Positions 32,733-41,293 of a DNA stretch of 64,000 bases are shown here, one piece after another; position 1 is the stretch's first letter; the number at the start of each line of letters is the position of its first letter. Made by a program: the position numbers and the translations under genes. This DNA is from Actinomadura opuntiae (GTDB lineage: Bacteria; Actinomycetota; Actinomycetes; Streptosporangiales; Streptosporangiaceae): contig NZ_JASNWF010000009.1 in assembly GCF_030283205.1 (NCBI RefSeq), positions 1-64,000 of the forward strand, written 5' to 3'. The notes under the pieces are model-generated. The model saw nothing but the letters and a program-made list of their open reading frames with translations, did no database searches and was not told the origin of the DNA.

Positions 32733-33397
32733 GCGCGGACTTCGCGGATGATGCCGACGAGCTCGCGGGTGACCGACTTGAAGCCGGGCAGGCGCGACAT
32801 GGAGACCATCCGGTCGACCAGCGGGACGGTCCGCTCGACGAGCAGGTAGGTCTTGCGGCAGCCGGGGGAGCTGTCGTGCACCCAGTACAGCACGATGCCC
32901 ATCGAGTAGATCCACAGCAGCTCCGGCAGCTCCTTGCGGAACTCCTTGTCGATCTTCAGGTCGGAGCCCTCGACGACCTCGCGGTAGATCGCGACCGCGG
33001 AGTCGCGGGCGGGGCCGGACTCGGCGCTGAACGGGTTGAGCGGGCTGGTGGGCTCGGCGGCGAACTTGAAGAACTTCCCGGCGAACTCGTGGTAGGGGAC
33101 CATCGTGTCGACGCGGGCCTTGAGGACGCCGAGGAGGCGGGGCGCGAACCGGGTCTCGGTGGCGAGGACGGCGCGGCAGGCGGCGAGGTGCTCGTCCTGC
33201 AGCTCGTCGTAGTACGCCTGGATCAGTTCTTCCTTGGACCCGTAGTAATAGTAGGCGTTGCCGACCGAGACGCCGGCCTCCTTGGCGATCGCGCGCATCG
33301 TCGTCGCCTCGTAGCCTCGCTCCCGGAACAGCCGCAGCGCGGTCTGGACGATCAGGGCCCGCGTCTGCTCGGACTTCACCGCCTTCGTCTCGGTCAC
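32729..33397 (-). CDS. TetR-family regulator
   Basis: 222 residues from a GTG at 33397. The HTH reads TRALIVQTALRLFRERGYEATTMRAIAKEAGVSVGNAYYYYGSKEELI. The C-terminal helices (FAGKFFKFAAEPTSPLNPF, ELPELLWIYSMGIVLYWVHD) are of the type seen in regulators of lipid or polyketide metabolism. It is divergent from the NTF2-like gene at 33491, which it may control, and converges with the M15-like gene, sharing four bases. Confidence 0.92.
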   Translation of the reverse strand: MTETKAVKSEQTRALIVQTALRLFRERGYEATTMRAIAKEAGVSVGNAYYYYGSKEELIQAYYDELQDEHLAACRAVLATETRFAPRLLGVLKARVDTMVPYHEFAGKFFKFAAEPTSPLNPFSAESGPARDSAVAIYREVVEGSDLKIDKEFRKELPELLWIYSMGIVLYWVHDSSPGCRKTYLLVERTVPLVDRMVSMSRLPGFKSVTRELVGIIREVRA

Positions 33398-33490
33398 GCA
33401 TGCCACCCTACGGCCCGCACCCGTCGTCCTGCGCCCGCCGCGAACGGCACGCGACCGCAACCTCCGCGGCCTCCCCGGGGTTCCCGCACC

Positions 33491-33919
33491 GTGACCGACA
33501 CATGGGACGCGCTCCAGCGCTACTACGCCGCCGAAACCGCCTACCTGGCCGCGGGCGGCCCAGGAAAGGCCGACTTCTCGCCGATGGCCGCCCACCTGGC
33601 GCCGGACGTCGTGATGTACCAGGCCGAGAGCCTGCCCTACGGCGGGACGTGGCGCGGGCACGACGGCATGGAGCGGTTCATGGCCTCGATGAGCGAGGCG
33701 TGGACGGACCTGACGTTCCTCGACCAGCACCACGCCGCCGACGGCGGCACGGTCGCGGTCCTCAACCGCTGCGCCTTCCGGGCCCGCGCGACCGGCCGCG
33801 AACTGGAGACGTCCGTGCTGCAGTGGATCACGGTGCGGGACGGGCGGGTCACCGAGTTCCGGCCGTTCTACCTGGACACGGCCGCGGTGCTCGACGCGCT
33901 GGGAGCCGTCAGCGTGTGA
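33491..33919 (+). CDS. SnoaL/NTF2-like protein
   Basis: 142 residues from the GTG at 33491. The cone-shaped NTF2 fold is suggested by WDALQRYYAAETAYLAAG, FSPMAAHLAPDVVMYQAESLPYGGTWRGHDGMERFM, and LQWITVRDGRVTEFRPFYLDT. Relatives include small polyketide cyclases and isomerases, as well as stress proteins with no known reaction. No catalytic residue can be assigned. Its divergent partner is the TetR gene. Confidence 0.88.
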   Translation: MTDTWDALQRYYAAETAYLAAGGPGKADFSPMAAHLAPDVVMYQAESLPYGGTWRGHDGMERFMASMSEAWTDLTFLDQHHAADGGTVAVLNRCAFRARATGRELETSVLQWITVRDGRVTEFRPFYLDTAAVLDALGAVSV

Positions 33920-33975
33920 GGGCCGCGGGCGCCCGCGCGACCCACGACCGCGCGTCCGGCTCCGGAAAACGACGG

Positions 33976-34008
33976 CGCGGGCCGCACGGATCGTCCGTGC
34001 GGCCCGCG
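33976..34008. terminator. Bidirectional terminator between NTF2-like gene and lysC
   Basis: CGCGGGCCGCACGGA at 33976-33990 and TCCGTGCGGCCCGCG at 33994-34008 form a perfect 15-bp stem with a 3-base loop between convergent genes. Confidence 0.92.
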
Positions 34009-34032
34009 GCCGGGCGTCGGTGAAGGACCGGG

Positions 34033-35307
34033 TCAGCGGCCGGTGCCGCCGTAGACGACCGCCTCGACCTGGTCGACGTCGAGGTCGAAGGCGTGGTGCG
34101 CGGCGGCGACCGCGGTGTCCACGTCGTCCTGGGCGACCACGACGGAGATCCGGATCTCCGAGGTGGAGATCATCTCGATGTTCACCCCGGCGTCGGCGAT
34201 CGCGGCGAAGAACGTCGCGGTGACGCCCGGGTGCGAGCGCATCCCGGCGCCGATCAGCGACACCTTGCCGATCCGGTCGTCGTAGCGCAGCGCCTCGAAC
34301 CCGATCCGCTCCTTCAGCTTGTTCAGCGCGGTCAGCGCGGACTGCCCGTCGCTGGCCGGCAGCGTGAAGGAGATGTCGGTGCGCCCGGTGGACGCCGCCG
34401 ACACGTTCTGCACGATCATGTCGATGTTGATCTCGGCCTCGGACAGCACCGTGAAGATCGTCGCGGCCTCGCCGACCTTGTCGGGCACCCCGACCACGGT
34501 GATCTTGGCCTCGCTCCGGTCGTGCGCGACCCCGGAGATGATCGCCTGCTCCATGTCCTGCCCTTCGATCTCGCTGCTGTCGACGACCCACGTCCCCTCC
34601 TTCTGGGAGAACGAGGACCGCACGTGGATCGGGATGTTGTACCGGCGCGCGTACTCCACGCAGCGCAGGTGCAGGATCTTCGCGCCGGTCGCCGCCATCT
34701 CCAGCATCTCCTCGTAGGAGATCTTCGGGATCTTGCGGGCGGCCGGGACGATGCGCGGGTCGGCGGTGAAGACGCCGTCGACGTCGGAGTAGATCTCGCA
34801 GACGTCGGCGTCCAGCGCCGCCGCGAGCGCCACCGCGGTGGTGTCGGAGCCGCCGCGGCCGAGCGTGGTGATGTCCTTGGTGCCCTGCGAGACGCCCTGG
34901 AAGCCGGCCACGATGCAGACCGCGTTCTCGTCGAGCGCGCTGCGGATCCGCCCCGGCGTCACGTCGATGATCTTGGCTTTCCCGTGGGTGCCGTCGGTGA
35001 TGACCCCCGCCTGGGAGCCGGTGAACGAGCGGGCCTCGTGGCCCAGGTTCGCGATGGCCATGGCCAGCAGCGCCATCGACATCCGCTCGCCCGCGGTGAG
35101 CAGCATGTCCAGCTCGCGGGCCGGCGGGAGGGGGCTGACCTGCTTGGCCATATCGATGAGGTCATCCGTCGTGTCGCCCATGGCGGAGACCACGACGACG
35201 ACGTCGTTGCCCGCCTTCTTGGTCGCGACGATGCGCTGGGCGACCCGCTTGACGCACTCGGCGTCGGCGACGGAGGAGCCACCGTACTTCTGCACGACAA
35301 GAGCCAC
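34033..35307 (-). CDS. lysC: Aspartate kinase
   Basis: 424 residues from a GTG. The amino acid kinase domain (VVQKYGGSSVADAECVKRVA, VVVVSAMGDTTDDLI, GRGGSDTTAVALAAALDADVCEIYSDVDGVFTADPRIV) is followed by two ACT domains (about 270-420) that sense lysine and threonine. It makes aspartyl phosphate for the lysine, threonine, methionine and diaminopimelate pathways. In most actinobacteria asd follows at once; here the next gene is an unrelated NTF2-like protein behind a strong terminator, so asd is elsewhere or upstream outside this transcript. Confidence 0.97.
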   Translation of the reverse strand: MALVVQKYGGSSVADAECVKRVAQRIVATKKAGNDVVVVVSAMGDTTDDLIDMAKQVSPLPPARELDMLLTAGERMSMALLAMAIANLGHEARSFTGSQAGVITDGTHGKAKIIDVTPGRIRSALDENAVCIVAGFQGVSQGTKDITTLGRGGSDTTAVALAAALDADVCEIYSDVDGVFTADPRIVPAARKIPKISYEEMLEMAATGAKILHLRCVEYARRYNIPIHVRSSFSQKEGTWVVDSSEIEGQDMEQAIISGVAHDRSEAKITVVGVPDKVGEAATIFTVLSEAEINIDMIVQNVSAASTGRTDISFTLPASDGQSALTALNKLKERIGFEALRYDDRIGKVSLIGAGMRSHPGVTATFFAAIADAGVNIEMISTSEIRISVVVAQDDVDTAVAAAHHAFDLDVDQVEAVVYGGTGR

Positions 35308-35501
35308 GGGTGGGCGCTCCTCGGATCGGGGTCAGGCGTACTGACCGATGAGTCTACCGAGGCCGCGCCACCGGATTACGAGCAGGTAACTGCCACGCCC
35401 CCGGCGGCCCCCACGTCATCGGCGGCATTACCTCCCACGTCATCGCCGCGGACGGCCCGGCCCGGCCATGATCGTCACAACGCCGACGGCAAGGAGCCGA
35501 G

Positions 35502-36317
35502 ATGTTCTTCGAGACCCGCGACGGGACCCGCCTCTCCTACGAGGACTACGGGCAGGGCCACCCGGTCGTCTTCGTCACCAGCGCGATGCTGAACACCGGC
35601 ATGTGGGAGTACCAGATCCCGTTCTTCACCGAGCACGGCTACCGCTGCCTCACCTTCGACCGGCGCGGCCACGGCCGCTCGGACCGGCCGTCCGGCGGCT
35701 ACGACGTCGACACCCTCGCCGACGACCTGGCCGCGTTCCTGGAGCACCTCGACCTGCGCGACGTGATCCTGGTCGGGCACTCGACCGGCGGCGCCGAGAT
35801 CGCCCGCTACCTGGCCCGGCACGGCGAGGACCGCGTCCAGCGGGTCGCGTTCGTCTCGGCGGTCCTGCCGTTCCTGCGGCAGACCGAGGACAACCCCGAG
35901 GGCGTCCCGCAGGAGCTGTTCGACGGGCTGATCGCGATGATCCGCGCCGACCGGCCGAAGTGGCTCACCATGCAGTCGCAGCTGTTCTTCGCCACCCAGC
36001 TCGGCAACGACGTCCACCCCGCCACCATCGACTGGATGATCCGGATGTGCCTGGACGCCGCGCCCTGGGCCGTCCTGGAGGTGCAGAAGACGGTCTACCA
36101 CGCCGACAACCGCGAGGCGCTGCGGAACATCACCGTGCCGTGCCTGGTGGTCCACGGCGACGCCGACTTCTCCGCGCCCGTGGAGGCCACCGGCCGCCGC
36201 ACCGCCGCGCTGGTGCCCGGCGCCGTCTACAAGGAGTACCCCGCCGCCGGGCACGGGCTGTTCGTCAGCCACAAGGACCGGCTGAACGGCGACCTGCTGG
36301 AGTTCTTCAAGTCCTGA
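35502..36317 (+). CDS. Alpha/beta hydrolase (chloroperoxidase/esterase-like)
   Basis: 271 residues from an ATG after AAGGAGCCGAG. The nucleophile elbow is VILVGHSTGGAEIARYL, the acid is in VVHGDADFSAPVE and the His in YPAAGHGLFVSH. GHSTGG in place of GHSMGG is the variant seen in cofactor-free haloperoxidase-like esterases, and the cap segment (QTEDNPEGVPQELFDGLIAMIRADRPKWL) fits that group. Its 3' end overlaps the LLM gene stop by 11 bases. Substrate unknown. Confidence 0.92.
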   Translation: MFFETRDGTRLSYEDYGQGHPVVFVTSAMLNTGMWEYQIPFFTEHGYRCLTFDRRGHGRSDRPSGGYDVDTLADDLAAFLEHLDLRDVILVGHSTGGAEIARYLARHGEDRVQRVAFVSAVLPFLRQTEDNPEGVPQELFDGLIAMIRADRPKWLTMQSQLFFATQLGNDVHPATIDWMIRMCLDAAPWAVLEVQKTVYHADNREALRNITVPCLVVHGDADFSAPVEATGRRTAALVPGAVYKEYPAAGHGLFVSHKDRLNGDLLEFFKS

Positions 36318-37209
36318 CGGCGGCCTTCTGCGGCAGCAGGGCCTCGGCCAGGCGGCGCCAGTGCGGCATCGCGGGCCGGCCGGGGCCGGTGCCGATGACC
36401 TGGACGCCGACGTGGTCCGCTCCGGCGTCCAGGTGGGCGTGCAGCTTTCCGGCGATGGTGTCGAGGTCGCCCCAGACCACCAGGTCGTCGACGAGGCGGT
36501 CGCTGCCCCGGCCGTTGTCGATGTCGTCCTCGGTGTAGCCGAGGCGGAGGAACTTGGCGACGTTGTACTTCTCGGTGAAGTAGCCGTGCAGGTGCTCGCG
36601 GGCGATCTCGCGGGCCCTGCCCGGGTCGCTCTCGAAGAGCACCGCCTGCTCGACGCCGAGGAACGGGCCGTCGCCGAGCACCTCGCGCGCCTGCGCCGTG
36701 TGCCGCACCGTCACGTGGTAGGTGTGGGCGCCCGCGGCGCGGTCGCGGCCCACCGCCAGCATCTTCGGCCCGTACGCCGCCACGATGCGGCGCACCGGCG
36801 TCCGCGGCGCGGGGTTCGCGCTGGTCGTGGCGTCCATCTCGTCGAGGTAGTCGTTCATCGCGCGCAGCGGCTGCGTGCCGGGCTCCGGTTCCCCGCCGAG
36901 GCCGAGGCCGAGCACGTGGCGGCCGGGGTAGGCGTCGGCCAGCAGCACCGCCGCGCCCTGGGTCCAGCGCGCTCCCCGCGCCGGGATCCGCGCGATGCCG
37001 TTGACGACCGTGATGCGCTCGGTGGACGCCAGCAGGAACCCGGCGTGCGTCATGGCCTCGCGGCCGTCCCGTTCGGGGATCCAGATGGCGGGCCAGCCGA
37101 GGCCCTCCAGCTCCTGGACGGAGTCGCGGATCGCGCCGGCCGGCTGCTCCTCGAAGTCGAACGTCCAGACGCCGAAGCGTCCGAGGTCCCGTCCGTCGAT
37201 GGCGCCCAT
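36307..37209 (-). CDS. F420-dependent LLM-class oxidoreductase
   Basis: 300 residues. The (beta/alpha)8 pattern of bacterial luciferase-like proteins is clear: FGVWTFDFEEQPAGAIRDSVQELEGLGWPAIWIPE, TERITVVNGIARIPAR, RHVLGLGLGGEPEPG and DAGADHVGVQVIG. This subgroup uses coenzyme F420 and is typical of mycobacteria and Thermomonosporaceae. Its promoter carries the same 19-base motif as the ArsR gene, so it is probably under ArsR control. Substrate unknown. Confidence 0.9.
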   Translation of the reverse strand: MGAIDGRDLGRFGVWTFDFEEQPAGAIRDSVQELEGLGWPAIWIPERDGREAMTHAGFLLASTERITVVNGIARIPARGARWTQGAAVLLADAYPGRHVLGLGLGGEPEPGTQPLRAMNDYLDEMDATTSANPAPRTPVRRIVAAYGPKMLAVGRDRAAGAHTYHVTVRHTAQAREVLGDGPFLGVEQAVLFESDPGRAREIAREHLHGYFTEKYNVAKFLRLGYTEDDIDNGRGSDRLVDDLVVWGDLDTIAGKLHAHLDAGADHVGVQVIGTGPGRPAMPHWRRLAEALLPQKAAVRT

Positions 37210-37245
37210 GTCATCCTCCCGTGTTCTCGTGTCGATGATTCGAAG

Positions 37246-37266
37246 TATCGCAGAATCTCGATATGA
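37246..37266 (-). promoter_or_regulatory. ArsR operator candidate, LLM promoter
   Basis: TATCGCAGAATCTCGATA is a dyad (TATCG...CGATA) 37 bases before the LLM start. The 19-mer TCGCAGAATCTCGATATGA at 37248-37266 matches the site at 37679 in 17 positions. Confidence 0.8.
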
Positions 37267-37303
37267 GATGCAAGCGGCCGGCGGCCGTCCGGCGGGCGGG
37301 GGT

Positions 37304-37645
37304 TCAGAGCGAGCGGCCGAGCGCCGCGACCAACCAGGCGATGCGGTCCTCGTCGCGCTTGTAGTGCGTCCACTTCCCGACGCGGGTGGACCGGACGAGC
37401 CCGGCGCGTTCGAGCGCGGCCATGTACGCCGACACCGTCGACTGCGCGAGCCCGACCTTGGCCTGGATGTGGCTGACGCAGATGCCGACCTCGACCGGGT
37501 CGGCGATCGCCTCCTCGATCGGGAAATGGCGCTCCGGCTCCCGCAGCCACTGCAGCAGTTGCAGCCGCACGGGATTGGCCAGCGCCTTGAAGACGTCCAG
37601 CAACTCGGCTGAGACGTCCTGCGAGGGGTGCGCGTTCGTCGTCAT
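37304..37645 (-). CDS. ArsR-family repressor
   Basis: 113 residues. Winged HTH: DVFKALANPVRLQLLQWL, EVGICVSHIQAKVGLAQSTVSAYMAALERAGLVRSTRVGKWTHYKRD. It lacks the ELCVCDL metal site of ArsR/SmtB sensors, having a single Cys (GICVSHIQ), so it belongs to the non-metal or redox-sensing type. It is 94 bases upstream of the LLM gene in the same direction, and both promoters carry its likely operator, pointing to a self-repressing two-gene unit. Confidence 0.93.
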   Translation of the reverse strand: MTTNAHPSQDVSAELLDVFKALANPVRLQLLQWLREPERHFPIEEAIADPVEVGICVSHIQAKVGLAQSTVSAYMAALERAGLVRSTRVGKWTHYKRDEDRIAWLVAALGRSL

Positions 37646-37676
37646 GGGCTCTCTGGGACCCGAGTCTACCGCGACG

Positions 37677-37697
37677 TTTCGCAGAACATCGATATGA
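37677..37697 (-). promoter_or_regulatory. ArsR operator candidate, arsR promoter
   Basis: TTTCGCAGAACATCGATA, with TCGCAGAACATCGATATGA at 37679-37697, lies 32 bases before the arsR start. It is almost the same as the LLM-promoter site and ends three bases from the stop of the DUF4132 gene. Confidence 0.8.
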
Positions 37698-37699
37698 CG

Positions 37700-39913
37700 T
37701 CAGGACGCGGCGCCGGCCAGCTCGGCCAGCACCTCCGAGGCCGTCACCGGGTGCAGGTCGCCGAACGGCCGCCGCCCCTCGCGGCGCACCGAGTCGCCGG
37801 TCTCCGCGCGGTCGTCGAGCCAGATGACCTCCAGCTGCTGCTCACCGGCGAGATCCGGGTCGATGGAGAGCCCCGGATCCAGGTGGACGTTGACGTACAA
37901 GCCGCCGGGCACCGCGCGGTACATGCTGTGCTGGATCCCGGCGTCCATGGGGCCGCCGCGCCGCCAGCCGCGCCGTTCCAGCGCGAGCACGGCGGTGGGG
38001 GTGATGGCGGCGCCCTCGTACCGTCCCAGCCGGCGGGCGGCGCGCTCGGCATCGGTCAGCGTGTGCACCGGGCGGTCGAGCTGCGGGAACGGCTGCAGGA
38101 TCGCGTAATCGGCGAACAGCTCCGACCATGCCTCGCGCATCTCGCCCAGCTCCAGCGGGTGCGGGATGCCGATGGCCGCCGACTCCGGCAGGGTCAGCAC
38201 CTCGTCGGCGGCGTCGGCGAACGTCCGGTCCTCGGCCACGCGGAACGCCGTCGCCTTCCCGCCGTCCTCGGCCGTCCACACCAGCCGCCGGGCGATGTGC
38301 CAGATCAGCGGATGCTCCACGAACAGGCGGCGGAACTCGCCGGCCGTCCATCGGCGCCGCGTCACCATCGCCGACTCCAGCCGGTGGATCTGGTCGGCGG
38401 CGACCGTCCGCACGTCCTTCTTCAGCGCGGCGAACCGCTTGTAGGCGGCGGGCGCCAGCTCCGGATCGTCCTTCACGCCCGGTTTCGGCAGCGCCTTGCG
38501 GCGGGCGCCGTCCTCGTCGGACACCTGCGGCCTGAGCTGCTCGTCGAAGCCGACGGCGAAGCGGCGCGGCCCGTAGTCCAGGACGAGCCCGCCGCCGGCG
38601 TCCAGCCCGAAGTCGGGGACCAGCCGGTCGCCGAGCTGCTCGGCCGTCAGGCCCAGCCCGTCGGCGACCTCCTGGATCTTGTCCTGCGCGCGCGCCCTCA
38701 GCCCCTTGAACCTCACCTTCTGCGCGATGCCGTGCAGCTGCATCAATGCCACGTCGGTGCCGATCGCCGCCAGGACGTCCAGGCCCGCGACCGCCTTGGA
38801 GTGCCCGCCGTGCCCCGGCCACGCGCGGATCAGCGGCGCGAGCCGGCGGGCGGTCCCGTCGTCGCCGAGCCAGCCGAGCTGCGCCAGCGCCCAGCCGTCC
38901 TTGGCCGGTGCCTCGTTGCGCCGCCACTGCTCGAACAGCGCCCATGCGAACTCCGCCAGCGGCTCCGGATCGCACGCCTGCTTGACGATCCCGACGCCCG
39001 CATACACCTCGTCGTTCGTCGACATGGCCAGCATCGTCAGCAGATGCCGGACGGCCGCGACGGGCAGCGCGTCATCGCGTCCACGCAGCCTGATCTGCGG
39101 CAACGACTCCGGGACGGCCCACTCGCCCACCACCGGAATGCGTTGCGGCAGCAGTTCCAGCGGATCCACCGCGACGATCGCTCGCAGGGCGTCCGCCACG
39201 TCGTCACCGTGCGCGCGCGCCGCCGCCTTCACGACCTCGTCATTACCGTGCTTCCCGGCCACCAGGCGCAGCGCGTCCTCGGCCTCTCTCCGCGCCGGGC
39301 CGGGCTTGCCCAGCGCGGCCGGGACCAGCAGCGGCACCGCGTCCACGCCGTGCCGGTCGAACCAGGCGAGCGCGGTCTTGCGGCCCCGCTTCGGCTTGGC
39401 CAGGCACGCGGCCATCAACCGCGCCATTCCGGCGTCCAGGAACGGCAGCGCCCGGTCGGCCAGCCCCGCCGGGTCCTCCTGGGCCACCCACAGCGCGACC
39501 GGCAGCGCGTCCACCCCGAACCGGGCCACGACCGGCCGCAGCCACATCTCGGCCTCCCACAGCTGCGGCTTCCAGCCCGCCAGCCACGGCCGCACCTTCT
39601 CCACCGGCCCGTACGTGAGGACGCCCAACCCGTAGCCGTAGGCGCGGCCGCTGCGGAACTCCTCGACCAGCGCGTCCCAGTCGTCGCCGGCCGGGACCTG
39701 GTGCCGCTCGTCGGTCTTCGCCCACTCCTCCCGCTCGCCCGGCTGCCACCGCATCGCGGGCTCGGCGGGCGGCACGAGGCCCTCGACGACGACGGGCTTC
39801 GCCGCCTCGGCGTCCCGCAGCCACGGCGGATCGGCCAGCGGGCCCGGCAGCGCCTCCACCGGAGCGTCCGGAAGGATCAGGACGTCCTCGTCCGGAACCG
39901 GAAGATCATCCAT
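37700..39913 (-). CDS. DUF4132-type large protein
   Basis: 737 residues from the ATG at 39913; a start 30 bases earlier is possible. The middle is HEAT-like helical repeats (VDALPVALWVAQEDP, VDAVPLLVPAALGKPG, DDVADALRAIVAVDPLELLP). The end (about 470-737) has the DUF4132 features RRWTAGEFRRLFVEHPLIWHIARRLVW, IGIPHPLELGEMREAWSELFADYAILQPFPQL and YVNVHLDPGL. Relatives include the C-terminal part of MolR-like and WGR-domain proteins, with no firm function. No signal or membrane segment. Confidence 0.8.
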   Translation of the reverse strand: MDDLPVPDEDVLILPDAPVEALPGPLADPPWLRDAEAAKPVVVEGLVPPAEPAMRWQPGEREEWAKTDERHQVPAGDDWDALVEEFRSGRAYGYGLGVLTYGPVEKVRPWLAGWKPQLWEAEMWLRPVVARFGVDALPVALWVAQEDPAGLADRALPFLDAGMARLMAACLAKPKRGRKTALAWFDRHGVDAVPLLVPAALGKPGPARREAEDALRLVAGKHGNDEVVKAAARAHGDDVADALRAIVAVDPLELLPQRIPVVGEWAVPESLPQIRLRGRDDALPVAAVRHLLTMLAMSTNDEVYAGVGIVKQACDPEPLAEFAWALFEQWRRNEAPAKDGWALAQLGWLGDDGTARRLAPLIRAWPGHGGHSKAVAGLDVLAAIGTDVALMQLHGIAQKVRFKGLRARAQDKIQEVADGLGLTAEQLGDRLVPDFGLDAGGGLVLDYGPRRFAVGFDEQLRPQVSDEDGARRKALPKPGVKDDPELAPAAYKRFAALKKDVRTVAADQIHRLESAMVTRRRWTAGEFRRLFVEHPLIWHIARRLVWTAEDGGKATAFRVAEDRTFADAADEVLTLPESAAIGIPHPLELGEMREAWSELFADYAILQPFPQLDRPVHTLTDAERAARRLGRYEGAAITPTAVLALERRGWRRGGPMDAGIQHSMYRAVPGGLYVNVHLDPGLSIDPDLAGEQQLEVIWLDDRAETGDSVRREGRRPFGDLHPVTASEVLAELAGAAS

Positions 39914-39973
39914 ATCGCCCACCGTAGGGCAGCCCTCCGGCACGCACCCCCGATCCGGGGGATCGGGCCGGTG

Positions 39974-40930
39974 TCAGCGCGTCCCCACGAGCCGATCGGG
40001 AACCGCCGCTGCGCCGGGATCCGCGTGCGCGGGGTCCGGCGAGCCATAGACCATCGCCTCGACGGACTGCTCGAGCGTCAGCCCGTCCGACCGGTCGGCG
40101 CGCTCGACGCATCCGCCGATCAGCGCGAGCAGGGCCGTCCCGGCCATCGAACGCCCCCGGGCGCGGTCCAGCACGTCCGCGCCCCGGTCGGCGAGGATCC
40201 GCAGCGCCACGCCCTCCATCACCGCGCTGATCATGTCGACGAACGCCTCGACGGTGACGCCGGTGCGCAGCCGCAGGCCCCGGGCCGTCAGGAGCTCGCC
40301 GCAGATCTCCTTCCACGGCTCCAGGATCTCCTGGTAGTTCTCCGCCAGCGCCTTCTGGACGACGTCGTCGCCCTCGCTCGCGGCGGTCGCGAACAGCTCG
40401 AGCCGGAACCGCGGGCGGTCCACCAGCGTCAGCAGGTTCCAGAACCCCAGGCGGTGGATTCCCTCGACGAGGTCCGGCCCGTCGAGGATCAGGCCGAGGA
40501 TGTCCGCGGCCTCCGCCGCGTCGCAGTGGTTCGGATGGTACGACCACAGCCCGAACCGCAGCAGGTCGGCGATGAAGTCCGAATGGCACCCCCACGTGGA
40601 CCGCAGCGTCGAGACGCTCCCGACCTGCGGGAACGGATCGGGATTGCTGCCGACCTCCGCCGCCACCGTCCGCTGCGACAGGAAGGCGAGCATGGGACGC
40701 TCGATCGAGGACTTGCCGTCCTCGGGGTCGACGGCCGTCCGGACCGCGCCCGGCCCCAGATGGCGTTCGATGAGCCGCATCCCCGCGGCCAGGTACGCGG
40801 CGGTGACCGGGTCGTTGGCGAGCCTGTTCCGGCTGCCGGGAGTGCGCCGGTTCAACCGCCGCAGCACCGGCGAAAGGTCCTGGTCATAGGGGTAGGGCAG
40901 GCTCTGCTTCACGCTTCGCCGTGAATCCAT
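39974..40930 (-). CDS. TetR-like regulator with long N-terminal arm
   Basis: 318 residues from the ATG at 40930; an in-frame ATG is nine bases upstream. The body is all helical. The N-terminal part (about 25-80: LSPVLRRLNRRTPGSRNRLANDPVTAAYLAAGMRLIERHL) holds no textbook HTH. The C-terminal part (FNLLTLVDRP-like FWNLLTLVDRPRFRLELFATAASEGDD, VTVEAFVDMISAVMEGVALRILADRG) resembles TetR ligand-binding domains. A perfect 14-bp palindrome 26 bases upstream supports a self-regulating role. Family assignment is tentative. Confidence 0.6.
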   Translation of the reverse strand: MDSRRSVKQSLPYPYDQDLSPVLRRLNRRTPGSRNRLANDPVTAAYLAAGMRLIERHLGPGAVRTAVDPEDGKSSIERPMLAFLSQRTVAAEVGSNPDPFPQVGSVSTLRSTWGCHSDFIADLLRFGLWSYHPNHCDAAEAADILGLILDGPDLVEGIHRLGFWNLLTLVDRPRFRLELFATAASEGDDVVQKALAENYQEILEPWKEICGELLTARGLRLRTGVTVEAFVDMISAVMEGVALRILADRGADVLDRARGRSMAGTALLALIGGCVERADRSDGLTLEQSVEAMVYGSPDPAHADPGAAAVPDRLVGTR

Positions 40931-40956
40931 GCCACCCATGGTGTTCCCGTGCGGTC

Positions 40957-40970
40957 CGCCTGTACAGGCG
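40957..40970. promoter_or_regulatory. Palindrome upstream of the 39974 regulator
   Basis: CGCCTGTACAGGCG is a perfect 14-base palindrome, 26 bases before the start codon, in a position fit for an autoregulatory operator. Confidence 0.6.
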
Positions 40971-40983
40971 CGCACCTGCGCTG

Positions 40984-41038
40984 TAGTGCCCACCCGCGCG
41001 GTAGTGCGCACCCGCGTCCTCGCGCTCGCGTCCTCGCG
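40984..41038. repeat. Short direct repeats in a 350-base gap
   Basis: TAGTGCCCACCCGCG (40984) and TAGTGCGCACCCGCG (41002) are 18 bases apart, and CGTCCTCGCG occurs at 41015 and 41029. The gap from 40940 to 41293 holds these, the palindrome at 40957 and the cupin promoter; no gene is supported. Confidence 0.7.
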
Positions 41039-41293
41039 ACCACGCCCGCGCTGCCGCGCAGCGGACGCCACGTGGCCCCCTCCGTTAGAAAGGGAACCGC
41101 GAAGAGGCCACCCCCACCGCCTTGGCCGTACGGGGTGGACCCGGGGGATAGAGGTCCTCGGCGGGGCGTTGCGGGGGCGCCACGCCGAGGACACCTCCAT
41201 AGAGCCGAATCAGCAGGCCAGAGGCCGCTTGACTTGATATTTCACCGGTTTGCAGACTGGAAGTGAACGAAGCGTCCGTCAGGAGGCAGGACC

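Noticed and set aside
37628..40924. A 1098-codon plus-strand open frame opposite the DUF4132 and TetR-like genes
   Set aside because: It is rich in Arg, His, Gln and Pro with no domain, as expected for the antisense of high-GC genes; the minus-strand proteins have clear family features.
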